From Promethearchaeota archaeon (GTDB lineage Archaea > Asgardarchaeota > Lokiarchaeia > Sigyniarchaeales > SOKP01), in NCBI GenBank assembly GCA_011364975.1, contig RDOE01000005.1, forward strand, positions 1 to 64,000: a stretch of 64,000 bases of DNA, read 5' to 3'. Shown here one piece after another: positions 20,595-31,022 of this stretch. The stretch's first letter is position 1, and each line of letters starts with the position of its first letter. The position numbers and the translations under genes are program-made. Below the pieces are notes generated by a model that ran no database searches, had not been told where the DNA came from, and worked only from the letters and a program-made list of their open reading frames with translations.

Positions 20595-21778
20595 TGTCAG
20601 AAGATAATAAGAACCTGTATTCAAGGTTAGGAGTTTCTTCCAAGAAAGAGGATGTGCATAAAGCAATCAATCAAATTGACAAAGGTTTATTCCCAGGGGC
20701 TTTCTGCAAAATTGTTCCAGATGTGATTGGAAGGAAGAATTACTGTTCAATTTTTCATTCGGATGGGGCGGGAACAAAGTCATCCTTAGCTTATATGTAT
20801 TATAAAGAAACAGATGATTTATCTGTCTTTAGGGATATTGTTCAAGATGCTATTGTAATGAATATAGATGACGTTGTGTGTGTTGGTGCAGTTGGAGATT
20901 ACTTTTTATCCAATAATGTTGGTAGAAACAGTCATTTTATATCGGGAGATATTATTAGCACAATTATAAATGAATATTCGTCATATAGTAGATTTTTAAC
21001 CGGTTTGGGTTTAAAATTGATATTATGCGGAGGAGAAACTGCTGATGTAGGAGATATCGTAAAATCATTATTAATAGATGCCTCTGTTTTTACTACAATG
21101 AAAAAGGAAGACGTTATTGATGCTAGCAATATTAAACCTAATGATGTAATTGTAGGATTTGCAAGCTCTGGTGAAGCAATTTATGAAGATAGATTTAATA
21201 GCGGAATAGGAAGTAATGGTTTAACTCTTGCAAGACACGGAGTATTATCGCATGAATATTATACTAAATATCCTGAATGTTACAATCAAGATCTTGATCC
21301 TAACATAGTTTTTTTTGGAAGGCACACCCTTACAGAAAAAATAAAGGATTATAATTTAACCGTGGGGAAAGCCTTGTTATCTCCAACCAGAACTTATACT
21401 CCTATTTTAATCGAGGTATTCAAGAAGTATCGAAAAGAAATCCATGGAGTTATACATAATACTGGAGGGGGTCAAACTAAAATCCTTAATTATGGAAGAG
21501 GAATTAGATATATAAAAAATAATTTGTTTAAGTTGCCTAAAATATTCGAGATTATTCAAAATTCTTCTGAAACTCAATGGAAAGAAATGTTTCAAGTGTT
21601 TAATATGGGGCATAGAATGGAACTATATTGCGATGAGGCTATTGCTGGAGAGATTATGAATATTTCACGCAAATTTAATGTGGAATCAAAAATAATCGGA
21701 CATTGTGAGAAAGCTAATGAGGAGAATAAAAACGAACTCGTAATTAATTCAGAGTTTGGTGCATTTAAATACGTTTAA
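20594..21778 (+). CDS. purM: phosphoribosylformylglycinamidine cyclo-ligase-like protein
   Basis: HSDGAGTKSSLAY, GGETADVGD, NTGGGQTKI; follows purB directly. Confidence 0.85.
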   Translation: MSEDNKNLYSRLGVSSKKEDVHKAINQIDKGLFPGAFCKIVPDVIGRKNYCSIFHSDGAGTKSSLAYMYYKETDDLSVFRDIVQDAIVMNIDDVVCVGAVGDYFLSNNVGRNSHFISGDIISTIINEYSSYSRFLTGLGLKLILCGGETADVGDIVKSLLIDASVFTTMKKEDVIDASNIKPNDVIVGFASSGEAIYEDRFNSGIGSNGLTLARHGVLSHEYYTKYPECYNQDLDPNIVFFGRHTLTEKIKDYNLTVGKALLSPTRTYTPILIEVFKKYRKEIHGVIHNTGGGQTKILNYGRGIRYIKNNLFKLPKIFEIIQNSSETQWKEMFQVFNMGHRMELYCDEAIAGEIMNISRKFNVESKIIGHCEKANEENKNELVINSEFGAFKYV

Positions 21779-21889
21779 GTTAATAAAATATTTTCGAATT
21801 TATCAAGAATTTATTTCTGAGCAAATTAAAACAAAAAATTTAAAATAATTTCATAATAATTATTTTTTAATCAAAAGTAGTGGTAGATA

Positions 21890-22960
21890 ATGGGGAAAAA
21901 AAAATCACCTCTTAAAACTCTTTTTAAAGAAAGGGTATATTTTTTGTTCGAAGTCTTAATTATCTTTTTAGGCTTATTTATTTTTATGTTAATCCCAGTT
22001 TACTTGGTCCCCGTTCTTATAGAACCAAGTTCGGTACTTTTTGAACCGGTATATTATATTGTACGGGCAGTAAGTGCCATTATTGCAATAATTATCTTTT
22101 TATATCTATCCAACTTTATTATGGAATCTCAGAAACGAAAAGTTATTCTCAATGAGGATATAGTTCCTGCTCAAAACTTTATAAATCTTTTTCGAATTTC
22201 GAAAAAAAATGTTAAATATCAATTTCTATATGGAATTCTAATTTTATTTTTAATTTTTATTCCATTAGACTTTTTTACATATCTTTTTTTACCCGATATG
22301 ATAAGTTATTCCGCAATTGCATTAGATCCAAGTGCAGAATTTTCTTTAAATTCCTATCTCTTAGAAGATTATTTTATATTTCTAATTTCAGTGATAATTG
22401 TTCAAGTTTTTGTCGCGGTATATGAAGAAGCGCTAACGAGAGGATTTTTAACTAATAGAGGTAGCGATTATATGAACAAGATGTCTGCTGTTATCATCTC
22501 CTCATTCTTTTTTGGCCTTGGACATTATAGATATATTTTTACGCGAACTACGACTGGGTTTCCTGCATTGTATCCTTTTATATGGTTTATTCAGACCTTC
22601 TTAGTAGGCATAGTCCTTTCCATGATAGTCTTGAAAAAGCATTGGATTTTCCCAGTCATTTTTGCTCACGGTTTTAATAATATAATTTCTGCTCATGCTA
22701 TTTGGAATTACTTAAAAGCAAATGATTTTATCTTGATGACTCTCACAGTGTATATTCCATTATTAGTCATAAGCGTTATATTATTGGTATGGCAGTTCTC
22801 AAGAATTAAGGAGAGTATTACCTCCGGATTCAAAGAATTTAAATTATATTTCAAGAATGATGAGAATATTGGGGAGGAAACATTGGAGAAGTTCGTGAGG
22901 ATCATGTATGATTTCCTTTTTGGCTTTATAATCTTTTTAGTTGGGGTAATAATCATTTAA
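21890..22960 (+). CDS. CPBP (CAAX protease/bacteriocin-processing) intramembrane metalloprotease
   Basis: YEEALTRGFL, FGLGHY, FAHGFNN in a multi-TM protein. Confidence 0.85.
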   Translation: MGKKKSPLKTLFKERVYFLFEVLIIFLGLFIFMLIPVYLVPVLIEPSSVLFEPVYYIVRAVSAIIAIIIFLYLSNFIMESQKRKVILNEDIVPAQNFINLFRISKKNVKYQFLYGILILFLIFIPLDFFTYLFLPDMISYSAIALDPSAEFSLNSYLLEDYFIFLISVIIVQVFVAVYEEALTRGFLTNRGSDYMNKMSAVIISSFFFGLGHYRYIFTRTTTGFPALYPFIWFIQTFLVGIVLSMIVLKKHWIFPVIFAHGFNNIISAHAIWNYLKANDFILMTLTVYIPLLVISVILLVWQFSRIKESITSGFKEFKLYFKNDENIGEETLEKFVRIMYDFLFGFIIFLVGVIII

Positions 22961-22966
22961 TGAGTA

Positions 22967-23500
22967 TTGATACGAATGGTGAAATTCGGTATTCTCTCTG
23001 ATACATTAATAACTTCAGAGGATAGTATAACGTATCAAAGGTTTATTTTGAGTCAAATTTCTAGCGCTTTTAAAGACGTGGATGAAATCATTCATGCGGG
23101 TAATATTATCGAACCCGAATTCTTAAAATTATTAAAATCAATTGCTCCTATTAGATGTGTTAAAGGGGATTTGGATCAAATTATGGAATTGAAAGAGTTT
23201 TTGAAAATTCCCGCTGGGGATTACAATCTAGGAGTAATACATAAGAAACCTGAAAATTTGGAGGTTTTTTATAAACAAAATAACTTACACATCTTGATTT
23301 TTGGACATACAAGACAAGCATTAATCGAGGGTACAAGATTTAATACGTTATTAATAAATCCGGGAAGCCCAACAAAACCCATTGCGCCTCCAGCTAAAAA
23401 AGGGTTTGAAAAACCACTCGCTCGACCGAGTGTAATTACACTTTCTATTGATGAAAACAATATTTTATCAACTTTTATAATAAACTTAAAAAACAAGTAA
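22967..23500 (+). CDS. calcineurin-like/YfcE-fold protein with degenerate active site, Vps29-like
   Basis: KFGILSDTL, IIHAGNI, VKGDLD, IFGHTRQ, LLINPGSPTKP, PSVITLSI. Confidence 0.75.
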   Translation: MIRMVKFGILSDTLITSEDSITYQRFILSQISSAFKDVDEIIHAGNIIEPEFLKLLKSIAPIRCVKGDLDQIMELKEFLKIPAGDYNLGVIHKKPENLEVFYKQNNLHILIFGHTRQALIEGTRFNTLLINPGSPTKPIAPPAKKGFEKPLARPSVITLSIDENNILSTFIINLKNK

Positions 23501-23597
23501 GTTAAAAATAAATATTATATCGTTCATATTATTTATACACAATTATATTTAGCAAGAAGTTTTATTCTTCTTGTAACTATCTTTAAACGGGTGGATA

Positions 23598-24002
23598 TTG
23601 GAAATGGTAAGCAGACTTGAAATGATTCTAAAGGAATTAAATGATAATGGGAATTTCAGAGCATCTCTTTTTGCAACTTCAACAGGACTTGTATTAGCAT
23701 CTCAAAAGTCAGAAAAAGTAGATGAGAGAGTTATAGCAGCTATGGGTTCGTTGTTGAGTGACGCTGCGTATAAAGCTTCTGAAGAAATGAATTTATCTGT
23801 TTTATCGAGTTTAAAAATAAAGTATCTTAAAGATTTTATAGTATGCCGTAATATCCTTATGCCTGATGGAAAAACTCAATTCATTTTAGCGGTTTTATCC
23901 AAACCACCGGAATCGGACGATATCGAAAAATATTATGATCAACTTCTAGATTGGGCAGTTGATAATTCTTCACAAGATTTAGAAAAATTATCTTCGATTT
24001 AA
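23598..24002 (+). CDS. Roadblock/LC7 domain protein
   Basis: FRASLFATSTGLVLASQKSEKVDERVIAAMGSLLSDAA...LKYLKDFIVCRNI. Confidence 0.85.
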   Translation: MEMVSRLEMILKELNDNGNFRASLFATSTGLVLASQKSEKVDERVIAAMGSLLSDAAYKASEEMNLSVLSSLKIKYLKDFIVCRNILMPDGKTQFILAVLSKPPESDDIEKYYDQLLDWAVDNSSQDLEKLSSI

Positions 24003-24121
24003 GCTAAACTAAGGCTTTAAAGAAATTTCTGTTTAAATATTTTCTAAATAAACTTAGATTCATTTTTTGTTTATAACTTAGAAATGAAAAGTTTAATTAT
24101 TCTTTTGTTACTTCAAAATAT

Positions 24122-25159
24122 ATGAAAGCTGCCTTTATTAAATCGCATGGAGATTTAGAGCAATTAAAAATTGGAGAACTTGATGCTCCGCAAATCAAAC
24201 CAAATGAAGTATTAATTAAGACGGAATTTAGTGCATTAAATCACATTGATATTTTTATAATTAAGGGTTGGCCGGGCTTAAGCCTTGAAATGCCTCATAT
24301 TTTAGGAAGTGATGGGAGTGGAGTTATTAAAGAAATAGGTTCCGCTGTTACAACTGTCAGTGTTGGAGATCGAGTTACGATTAATCCTGGATTAAGTTGT
24401 GGTAAATGCTATTTTTGTCTTTCAGGAAAGCAAAACTTTTGTAAAAATTTCTCAATAATGGGAGAAAATCAATGGGGGACTTTTTGTGAATTTTTTAAGG
24501 TTCCTGAAGAAAATGCACTACTCATTCCAAAAGATTTTTCATTTGAACTCGCTGCTGCAGCTCCTTTAACATTTCTAACCGCCTGGAGGGCTTTGACAAC
24601 TCAAGCTAATTTAAAACGAGAGGATTTTGTCTTAATACACGGCGCGGGAGGAGGTGTTTCTACAGCTGCAATTCAAATTGCTAAATACTTAGGAGCGAAA
24701 GTAATTACAACTACAAGTGATTCAAATAAAAAGAAGAAGGCTGAAGAGTTAGGAGCAGATTATGTTATAAATTATAAAGAGAATCGTGATTTTGGCAAAA
24801 CTATTTATTCAGAGATAACTAAAAAGAAGGGGGTAGATGTAGTACTTGATAGTGTGGGTAGGGATACCTTTCAGAATAGTTTAAGATTACTGCGACCAGG
24901 AGGATGCTTAGTTAGCCCAGGCGCGACTACAGGAGCAATAAGTGAAATTGATATCCGCCAAATTTTCTGGAAGCAATTAAAAGTAGTAGGTTCTACCATG
25001 AGCAATCAAAGAGAATTTAGGGAAGTAATGACCTTAATATTTCAAAAAAAACTCAAACCGATAATTGATAAAGTATTCCCTTTAAATGAGGTGAGAGAGG
25101 CGGAAAAATATTTAAAAGAAGGAAGCCAGTTTGGGAAGGTGCTTTTAAAGATAAATTGA
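24122..25159 (+). CDS. zinc-dependent MDR-family alcohol dehydrogenase
   Basis: GSDGSGVIKEIG, CGKCYFCLSGKQNFC, GAGGGVSTAAIQIA. Confidence 0.92.
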   Translation: MKAAFIKSHGDLEQLKIGELDAPQIKPNEVLIKTEFSALNHIDIFIIKGWPGLSLEMPHILGSDGSGVIKEIGSAVTTVSVGDRVTINPGLSCGKCYFCLSGKQNFCKNFSIMGENQWGTFCEFFKVPEENALLIPKDFSFELAAAAPLTFLTAWRALTTQANLKREDFVLIHGAGGGVSTAAIQIAKYLGAKVITTTSDSNKKKKAEELGADYVINYKENRDFGKTIYSEITKKKGVDVVLDSVGRDTFQNSLRLLRPGGCLVSPGATTGAISEIDIRQIFWKQLKVVGSTMSNQREFREVMTLIFQKKLKPIIDKVFPLNEVREAEKYLKEGSQFGKVLLKIN

Positions 25160-25801
25160 TTAATGGAAAGTAGCTATAAAAAAATCATACACTTCTTTTG
25201 CAACTAAATGCTCAAAACCCCAATAAAAATGATCAGCCCCCTCAATTATTTTTTTTGTTTTGGGGGTTAAATAGTATTGATAATGTTCATTAAAATTAGT
25301 ATATAATGCGATAGTATCATTATCTCCTTGAATAAACAGCTTTGGTTTATCAGTTTGCGAAAGCTTTTTAAATTTTGAACCCATAAAATCCCATGGAAAA
25401 GAAATAGCACAATATCCTATGATTTTTTCAGAATAATTAACTGCTGAACACCCTATCGCAGCCCCATAAGAATAACCACAGATAAAAATTTTTTGATAAT
25501 TATAAATCGATATGAGATAATCAATGCACGCGTTTACATCACTTAATTCACCGGTTCCATCTGAATGTGAACCATTAGACAACCCAACTCCTCTGAAATT
25601 AAAACGTAAACTTGATATACCATTCGTTATGAAGGTGTTAAATACTGCAGATACCACATTATTATGCATATTTCCTCCATAACTCGGATGAGGATGTGTA
25701 ATTAAAATCGCGCCGTTGTGGTCATCAGAATGTGAAATGTAAATTTCTGCTTCGAGAATTAATTCACCATTTTTAATGAATACGTTTTTAATTTCTGGCA
25801 T
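25160..25801 (-). CDS. alpha/beta hydrolase
   Basis: THPHPSYGGNMHNNVV, FNFRGVGLSNG, CGYSYGAAIG, GADHFYWG. Confidence 0.88.
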   Translation of the reverse strand: MPEIKNVFIKNGELILEAEIYISHSDDHNGAILITHPHPSYGGNMHNNVVSAVFNTFITNGISSLRFNFRGVGLSNGSHSDGTGELSDVNACIDYLISIYNYQKIFICGYSYGAAIGCSAVNYSEKIIGYCAISFPWDFMGSKFKKLSQTDKPKLFIQGDNDTIALYTNFNEHYQYYLTPKTKKIIEGADHFYWGFEHLVAKEVYDFFIATFH

Positions 25802-25854
25802 ATTTTTAAAAAATTGTTAATCAATAATAATTCTCCTATATTTCAAATTTTATT

Positions 25855-26709
25855 ATGAGTTATAACCGAATATTAATTGAGGATAAATTACGGAAGTTCC
25901 TAGTTGAAGATAATAATTTTATTGATGTAAGTTCAAAATCTATTCCTTTTAAGTCTCAAACTTCCGCAAAGATTTATGCAAAAAGTAATGGGTATGTTTC
26001 TGGTCTTGAAGAGATGCAAATACTATTTGATATATTAAAAGTTCAAGTTAATTTGAAAAAAAGTGATGGAAATCAAGTTTTTAATGGTGAAGTTTTAGCA
26101 GAATTAAGAGGAAGCACTAGAGCTATTCTTTTAGGGGAAAGATTGGCCTTAAATCTCATGACTCATATGAGTGCGATTACAACTTCAACCCGCAAGTTTG
26201 GGGATATAATAAGAGAGTCTGGAAAACCAATAAAAATTGCCTGTACGAGAAAGACGCTTCCTGGACTTCGAATTTTTGCAAAAAAGGCTGTAGAATTAGG
26301 AAAGGGAGATACTCACCGTTTTAGTCTAGATGATATGGTTTTACTTAAGGATACGCATTTACGGTTTTATAAAGGAGATCTTGCATCATTAATCACGGAA
26401 ACGAGAAAATATACTAGTTTTACCAAGAAAATTGAAGTAGAGGTAGAGAACATTAATGATGTGGTAATTGCTGCAGAAAATGGAGCAGATATTATTATGT
26501 TAGATAATATGAGTCCTGAATTGGTCAAGGAAGCGATAGATATATTGAAACAAAAGGATTTACGTAGTAAAGTATTAATCGAAGTTTCAGGAAATATTAC
26601 CTTAGACAATATTGTTAGTTATTTACCATATGAACCAGATGTTATAAGCACGAGTATTATCACGCAAAAACCTTTCGAATATGTAGATTTTTCACTTAAG
26701 TTTGATTAA
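25855..26709 (+). CDS. nadC: nicotinate-nucleotide pyrophosphorylase
   Basis: GERLALNLMTHMSAITTST, ACTRKTLPGLR, GADIIMLDNM, IEVSGNITLDNI. Confidence 0.88.
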   Translation: MSYNRILIEDKLRKFLVEDNNFIDVSSKSIPFKSQTSAKIYAKSNGYVSGLEEMQILFDILKVQVNLKKSDGNQVFNGEVLAELRGSTRAILLGERLALNLMTHMSAITTSTRKFGDIIRESGKPIKIACTRKTLPGLRIFAKKAVELGKGDTHRFSLDDMVLLKDTHLRFYKGDLASLITETRKYTSFTKKIEVEVENINDVVIAAENGADIIMLDNMSPELVKEAIDILKQKDLRSKVLIEVSGNITLDNIVSYLPYEPDVISTSIITQKPFEYVDFSLKFD

Positions 26710-26725
26710 TTTAATGAATGTATAA

Positions 26726-27118
26726 TTAATCAAGAATAACCTCATGAACTGAACAGGCTACATCCTTTATTCTTACAATTGATTGATATAAATCGTTAAT
26801 TACCTTAAACTCTCCTACTGCTAAAATGATTTCAATCTTTTTTTCTGCAATTCTCCAATCAGTTATAGCCTTAATAATAGAATGGAACTTATGATTAATT
26901 TCAGATATTTCATTAATTATAGGTTCTTTAAATGGATACACGAGATTTATAGTCATTATTCTATATCCTTCGATGTTATCAAACTTTTCATAGTTTTCAA
27001 TAAATTTTATGATCGAGTCCCTTAATGCTTCACTTTTCGATGCGAATCCACTTTCAATCCTTACTTTTTCAAATCGATCCAATAAATCGTCTGTAATTTG
27101 CAATGATATAATTTTCAT
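26726..27118 (-). CDS. CopG/NikR-like ribbon-helix-helix regulator
   Basis: N-terminal RHH (ISLQITDDLLDRFEKVRIESGFASKSEALRDSI) plus ACT-like C-terminus. Confidence 0.85.
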   Translation of the reverse strand: MKIISLQITDDLLDRFEKVRIESGFASKSEALRDSIIKFIENYEKFDNIEGYRIMTINLVYPFKEPIINEISEINHKFHSIIKAITDWRIAEKKIEIILAVGEFKVINDLYQSIVRIKDVACSVHEVILD

Positions 27119-27268
27119 TATATCATAATTTGATACCTTTTATAATAAACATTATAAATAAGAATAGTTATGATAGGAATTTGAAGCTAGGGTATTTTAT
27201 TAATATACTCAATAGTCTTGTCTAAATCATTACTAAATATTAATTCTAAGATCAACCCTCTCTTGTCG

Positions 27269-27943
27269 TTACTTTAGCATACCTTTAGGACAATTTGCGA
27301 ATAATTGTTTGAACATGTTATAGAATTTCTCCAAATTTTCCGCCTCTAAATTATAGGGTTTGCCTATTAATAAGGAGCCCCAATAAATTTTTGCTAATTT
27401 TTCAACAAACTCCGCATTTTTTATTGCGTTAAGTGCTGATTTCCCACAAACGATAACTCCATGATTTGCTAATAATGCCCCATTCTTATTTCCTAATGCC
27501 TTAATTGCTACTTCTCCCATGTCCTCCGTATGCGCTTCTCCATATTCTGAAATATCAATTGATCCCCCTAAATAAATTACTTGTTCTTCCATTATTATAG
27601 GGATACTTTTCCTAACAACTGATAACATTGTAGCAAATGTGGAGTGAGTATGAATGACACATTGGACTTTAGGACGGGTTTTAAATATTGCAACATGCAA
27701 CCTAACTTCAGTAGAGGGGAGTTTACCTGAGCTTAATGGTGTTCCATCAAATGCCATATGTGTGATTTGCTCTTTTGTTAAAAGATCATACTGATTTCCA
27801 GTGGGAGTTATAAGGTATTCTTCTTTTTTTCCTACTCGTAAACTTACATTTCCTTCATTATTTTCTACTAATCCTTTCTCGAAAATGGATTTCGCAGCAT
27901 CAACAACTATTCTCCTTAATTCATCTATTTTTTCTTGAGACAT
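27269..27943 (-). CDS. class II aldolase/adducin family protein (fuculose-phosphate aldolase-like)
   Basis: NEGNVSLRV, LITPTGNQYD, HTHSTFATML, LLANHGVIVCG. Confidence 0.9.
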   Translation of the reverse strand: MSQEKIDELRRIVVDAAKSIFEKGLVENNEGNVSLRVGKKEEYLITPTGNQYDLLTKEQITHMAFDGTPLSSGKLPSTEVRLHVAIFKTRPKVQCVIHTHSTFATMLSVVRKSIPIIMEEQVIYLGGSIDISEYGEAHTEDMGEVAIKALGNKNGALLANHGVIVCGKSALNAIKNAEFVEKLAKIYWGSLLIGKPYNLEAENLEKFYNMFKQLFANCPKGMLK

Positions 27944-28073
27944 AAAGAATAAAATTAAAAATTTAATAAATAATTAATTTTAAAATTAAAAATTCAATGT
28001 AGTCTAAATTTATTAAATTGTTTAAGATTTATCTTGATACGAATATGGATAATTTTACATAAAATGGAAGAAT

Positions 28074-29156
28074 ATGAGCCGCTTCATTTTTCATTGCGAT
28101 TTAGATTGCTTTTTTGCAGCAGTTGAGATTAGGGACAATCCAGAATATAAAGGAAAACCTGTCATTATTGGAGCAGACCCAAAGGGGGGTAAAGGTCGTG
28201 GAGTTGTGGCAACTTGTTCTTATGAAGCACGCAAATTCGGGTTACATTCTGCATTACCAATTTCTAAGGCGTATCAGTTGTGTCCTCACGGAATCTATTT
28301 ACGTCCGAGTTCGTCTAAATATAGTGAAGCATCTATAAAAGTTATGACCATCCTTCACTCGTATTCTCCTAGTTTTCAACAAGTAAGTATTGATGAGGCA
28401 TATATCGATGTTACAGGTATATGTAATAATTATGAAGAGGCAACAGCTTTAGCTCTAGAAATCCAGAAAGAAATATACCAGAAGGTCGGAATCACTCTGT
28501 CTATTGGGTGTGCTCCAACAAAATCCATTGCAAAAATTGCATCCGATCAAAATAAACCTAATGGAATCACAGTTATTAAGCCAGATGAGATTCATAGTTT
28601 CTTATACAATATGGATATAACTCGAATACCAGGGATTGGAAAAAAAACCAAGAAATATTACAATAAGTTGGGATTTTATATTATTGGGGATATCATTAAA
28701 ACTCCGTTACATATTATGATTGAAAAATTTGGAAAATATGGTAAATGGGTTTGGGAAATTGCCAATGGCCTTGATAATCGAGAAGTGAAGGAATTTCAGG
28801 AAGAAAGAAAATCAATTAGCAAAGAAAGGACCTTTTATGAAGATACAGGTGATTTCAACCTTATATTATCTAAATTTGAAGAGATTAACAGTAGAATTCA
28901 TACTTATGTAGAGAAACATAATATTTACTATAGAACTATAACTTTAAAAATACGATTTGAAGGATTTTTGACCTTTACAAGGTCTAAATCATTAAATTAT
29001 CCATTTCAAGATAAAGAAAAAGTAATGACTATCATTTTGAGTTTATATAACGAATTTTCAAAATACCCCAAAAAAGTTAGATTAATAGGAATTAAATTAT
29101 CAAATATCGAAAAACAAAAGAATAAAAAGCAATTACAGATCCTTCAATTTTCATGA
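28074..29156 (+). CDS. dinB: DNA polymerase IV (Y family)
   Basis: HCDLDCFFAAVEIRDNPEYKGKPVIIG, SIDEAYIDVTG, SIGCAPTKSIAKIASDQNKPNG. Confidence 0.95.
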   Translation: MSRFIFHCDLDCFFAAVEIRDNPEYKGKPVIIGADPKGGKGRGVVATCSYEARKFGLHSALPISKAYQLCPHGIYLRPSSSKYSEASIKVMTILHSYSPSFQQVSIDEAYIDVTGICNNYEEATALALEIQKEIYQKVGITLSIGCAPTKSIAKIASDQNKPNGITVIKPDEIHSFLYNMDITRIPGIGKKTKKYYNKLGFYIIGDIIKTPLHIMIEKFGKYGKWVWEIANGLDNREVKEFQEERKSISKERTFYEDTGDFNLILSKFEEINSRIHTYVEKHNIYYRTITLKIRFEGFLTFTRSKSLNYPFQDKEKVMTIILSLYNEFSKYPKKVRLIGIKLSNIEKQKNKKQLQILQFS

Positions 29157-30074
29157 GATTTTTATTTGTTTTAATAGATTCAATGCATTATTGTGAAGCA
29201 ATCCATTACTAGAGATGATTCCAGGACTGGTTATGACACATCTTTCATTAACAAATTCTACATCTTTTGTATTAAAGTCAGTCACTTTTCCCCCTGCTTC
29301 TTTAACTAATAAAGTCCCCGGTAAATAATCCCATGAAAATGAGTTATGCATATTCATTGGTTTAATATAGAGATCCGCACTTCCATCTGCAATCATACAA
29401 AATTTTAACATACTATCGATTTGAAGTGAATTAGTTATGCCTGCTTCTTTAACAAAATCAAAAACCCATGGTTTATTGTAATGTAACGAGATACAAATAC
29501 GTGCTTGTTGAAGATTATCCTTCTTACTTACACTTATTGAATTAAATCGTTTATCACCATAGGAAATTTTAGCCCCGCGTCCTTTTTCTGCAATAAAAAA
29601 AGCATTTCCTAGTTCATTATAATGAGGGACCCCAATAGCAGAAAATAACAAATCAGAACTTTTCATATAACCGATTCCAATAGCATAAGATAATCCCTGT
29701 TGATATCCGAGTGTTCCATCAATCGGATCGATTGTCCATTGGTAGTCTGATACTACCCCACTATAATTTATAATATCTTTAAAATCCAAATTAAGGTCAA
29801 TATTAAGAGATTTAAAACATTTTTTGATTAATTTCTCTGCATCGGGATCAAATGTATCGATATATTTTTCCTCTGCTATAATAGAATCATCCGGAAAATA
29901 TTTCCTTAATTTTGAAATTATATAAATTTGAGATGCATAATCTGCTAAGGTTACCGGTGATTTATCTTGTTTTAGATATGATTTGAAATTTTGATCCTTA
30001 AACCACTCTGTAATCTGTAATGCTTTTTGTAAAATTCTTTGTAATAAGAATGATTTTTCATTATTTGAAGTCAT
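29151..30074 (-). CDS. inositol monophosphatase/bisphosphate nucleotidase family
   Basis: WTIDPIDGTLGYQQGLSYAIGIG, IIAEE, WDYLPGTLLVKEAGGKVTDF. Confidence 0.9.
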   Translation of the reverse strand: MTSNNEKSFLLQRILQKALQITEWFKDQNFKSYLKQDKSPVTLADYASQIYIISKLRKYFPDDSIIAEEKYIDTFDPDAEKLIKKCFKSLNIDLNLDFKDIINYSGVVSDYQWTIDPIDGTLGYQQGLSYAIGIGYMKSSDLLFSAIGVPHYNELGNAFFIAEKGRGAKISYGDKRFNSISVSKKDNLQQARICISLHYNKPWVFDFVKEAGITNSLQIDSMLKFCMIADGSADLYIKPMNMHNSFSWDYLPGTLLVKEAGGKVTDFNTKDVEFVNERCVITSPGIISSNGLLHNNALNLLKQIKIS

Positions 30075-30190
30075 GTTACATTTTCTAATTAAACTTAGAT
30101 TTTAAAATAATTCTGTCAATTATATGTTCTATAAGGTTGGAATTTTATAGAATCTTAAAATATAAATAAAAGTAATATTATCACTCTAAT

Positions 30191-30934
30191 ATGACTGAAT
30201 TACAGTTTATAGGAATGGTTTTTGAATCTTTCATAATAATTATTGCTGTAATATTATTAACTTTAGTGTATCTAAAATATACGCAAAAAAAACACCGATT
30301 GACCTTAACTCTCTTCTTTATATTCTTAAATTACACCCTCGCAATACTTTTTTCATGGCTTTCAAAAGTTTTAGTGTTATATTCTGGTATTGAATATATT
30401 TATAACAATACGCTTCCGGATCCTCAAACGCTAGAGTCTTGGATTTTATTTCGAATCACAGATTTTAGAATAAGCTTTGTCTTTCTAGCATTAGCGATAT
30501 TTTTTTCGTATATCCTAAAAGTAAACGTATTTGAGAAGGGCTATAATAAACTTCTTAGAATTATCATTTTCGTTTATACCATCTTCATATTAATGTATAC
30601 TATCCTAATATATCAACGGGGAAATACCTTATTAGATGTATTTGCATTCTTATTTATTTTTGTCTTCATGGCAGCGATATATATCCCATTTTTTGTTCGA
30701 GCGTTTCAGGCATATAAGTCTACTGAAAATGAAACGTTTAAAAATGCTTTCCTCTCACTTGCATTAATGAGCATAGCTTTTATTTTGATTCCTTTAAACT
30801 TTTTTGTTGATAGGCTTTTAATACTATTAGGCGGTCCCGGATTTTCAGTATTTTATTTTTTGGCCTGGATCTTTGGGATATTAGGAATGTTAGGGGCTTA
30901 TTTTGGGTATATTAGACCTAAAAGCACAGCATGA
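30191..30934 (+). CDS. multi-pass (about 7 TM) membrane protein
   Basis: Evenly spaced hydrophobic segments. Confidence 0.65.
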   Translation: MTELQFIGMVFESFIIIIAVILLTLVYLKYTQKKHRLTLTLFFIFLNYTLAILFSWLSKVLVLYSGIEYIYNNTLPDPQTLESWILFRITDFRISFVFLALAIFFSYILKVNVFEKGYNKLLRIIIFVYTIFILMYTILIYQRGNTLLDVFAFLFIFVFMAAIYIPFFVRAFQAYKSTENETFKNAFLSLALMSIAFILIPLNFFVDRLLILLGGPGFSVFYFLAWIFGILGMLGAYFGYIRPKSTA

Positions 30935-31011
30935 GGATTTTTATACTAAAAAGAAAAAGTAAATAAATATTTTTTATCTTCTTTTTTTTAATAAATATAT
31001 TTGATCGTTAT

Positions 31012-31015
31012 GGTG
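31012..31015 (+). promoter_or_regulatory. possible Shine-Dalgarno GGTG for the longin-like gene
   Basis: GGTG 7 nt before ATT 31023. Confidence 0.4.
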
Positions 31016-31022
31016 TTTTGTT

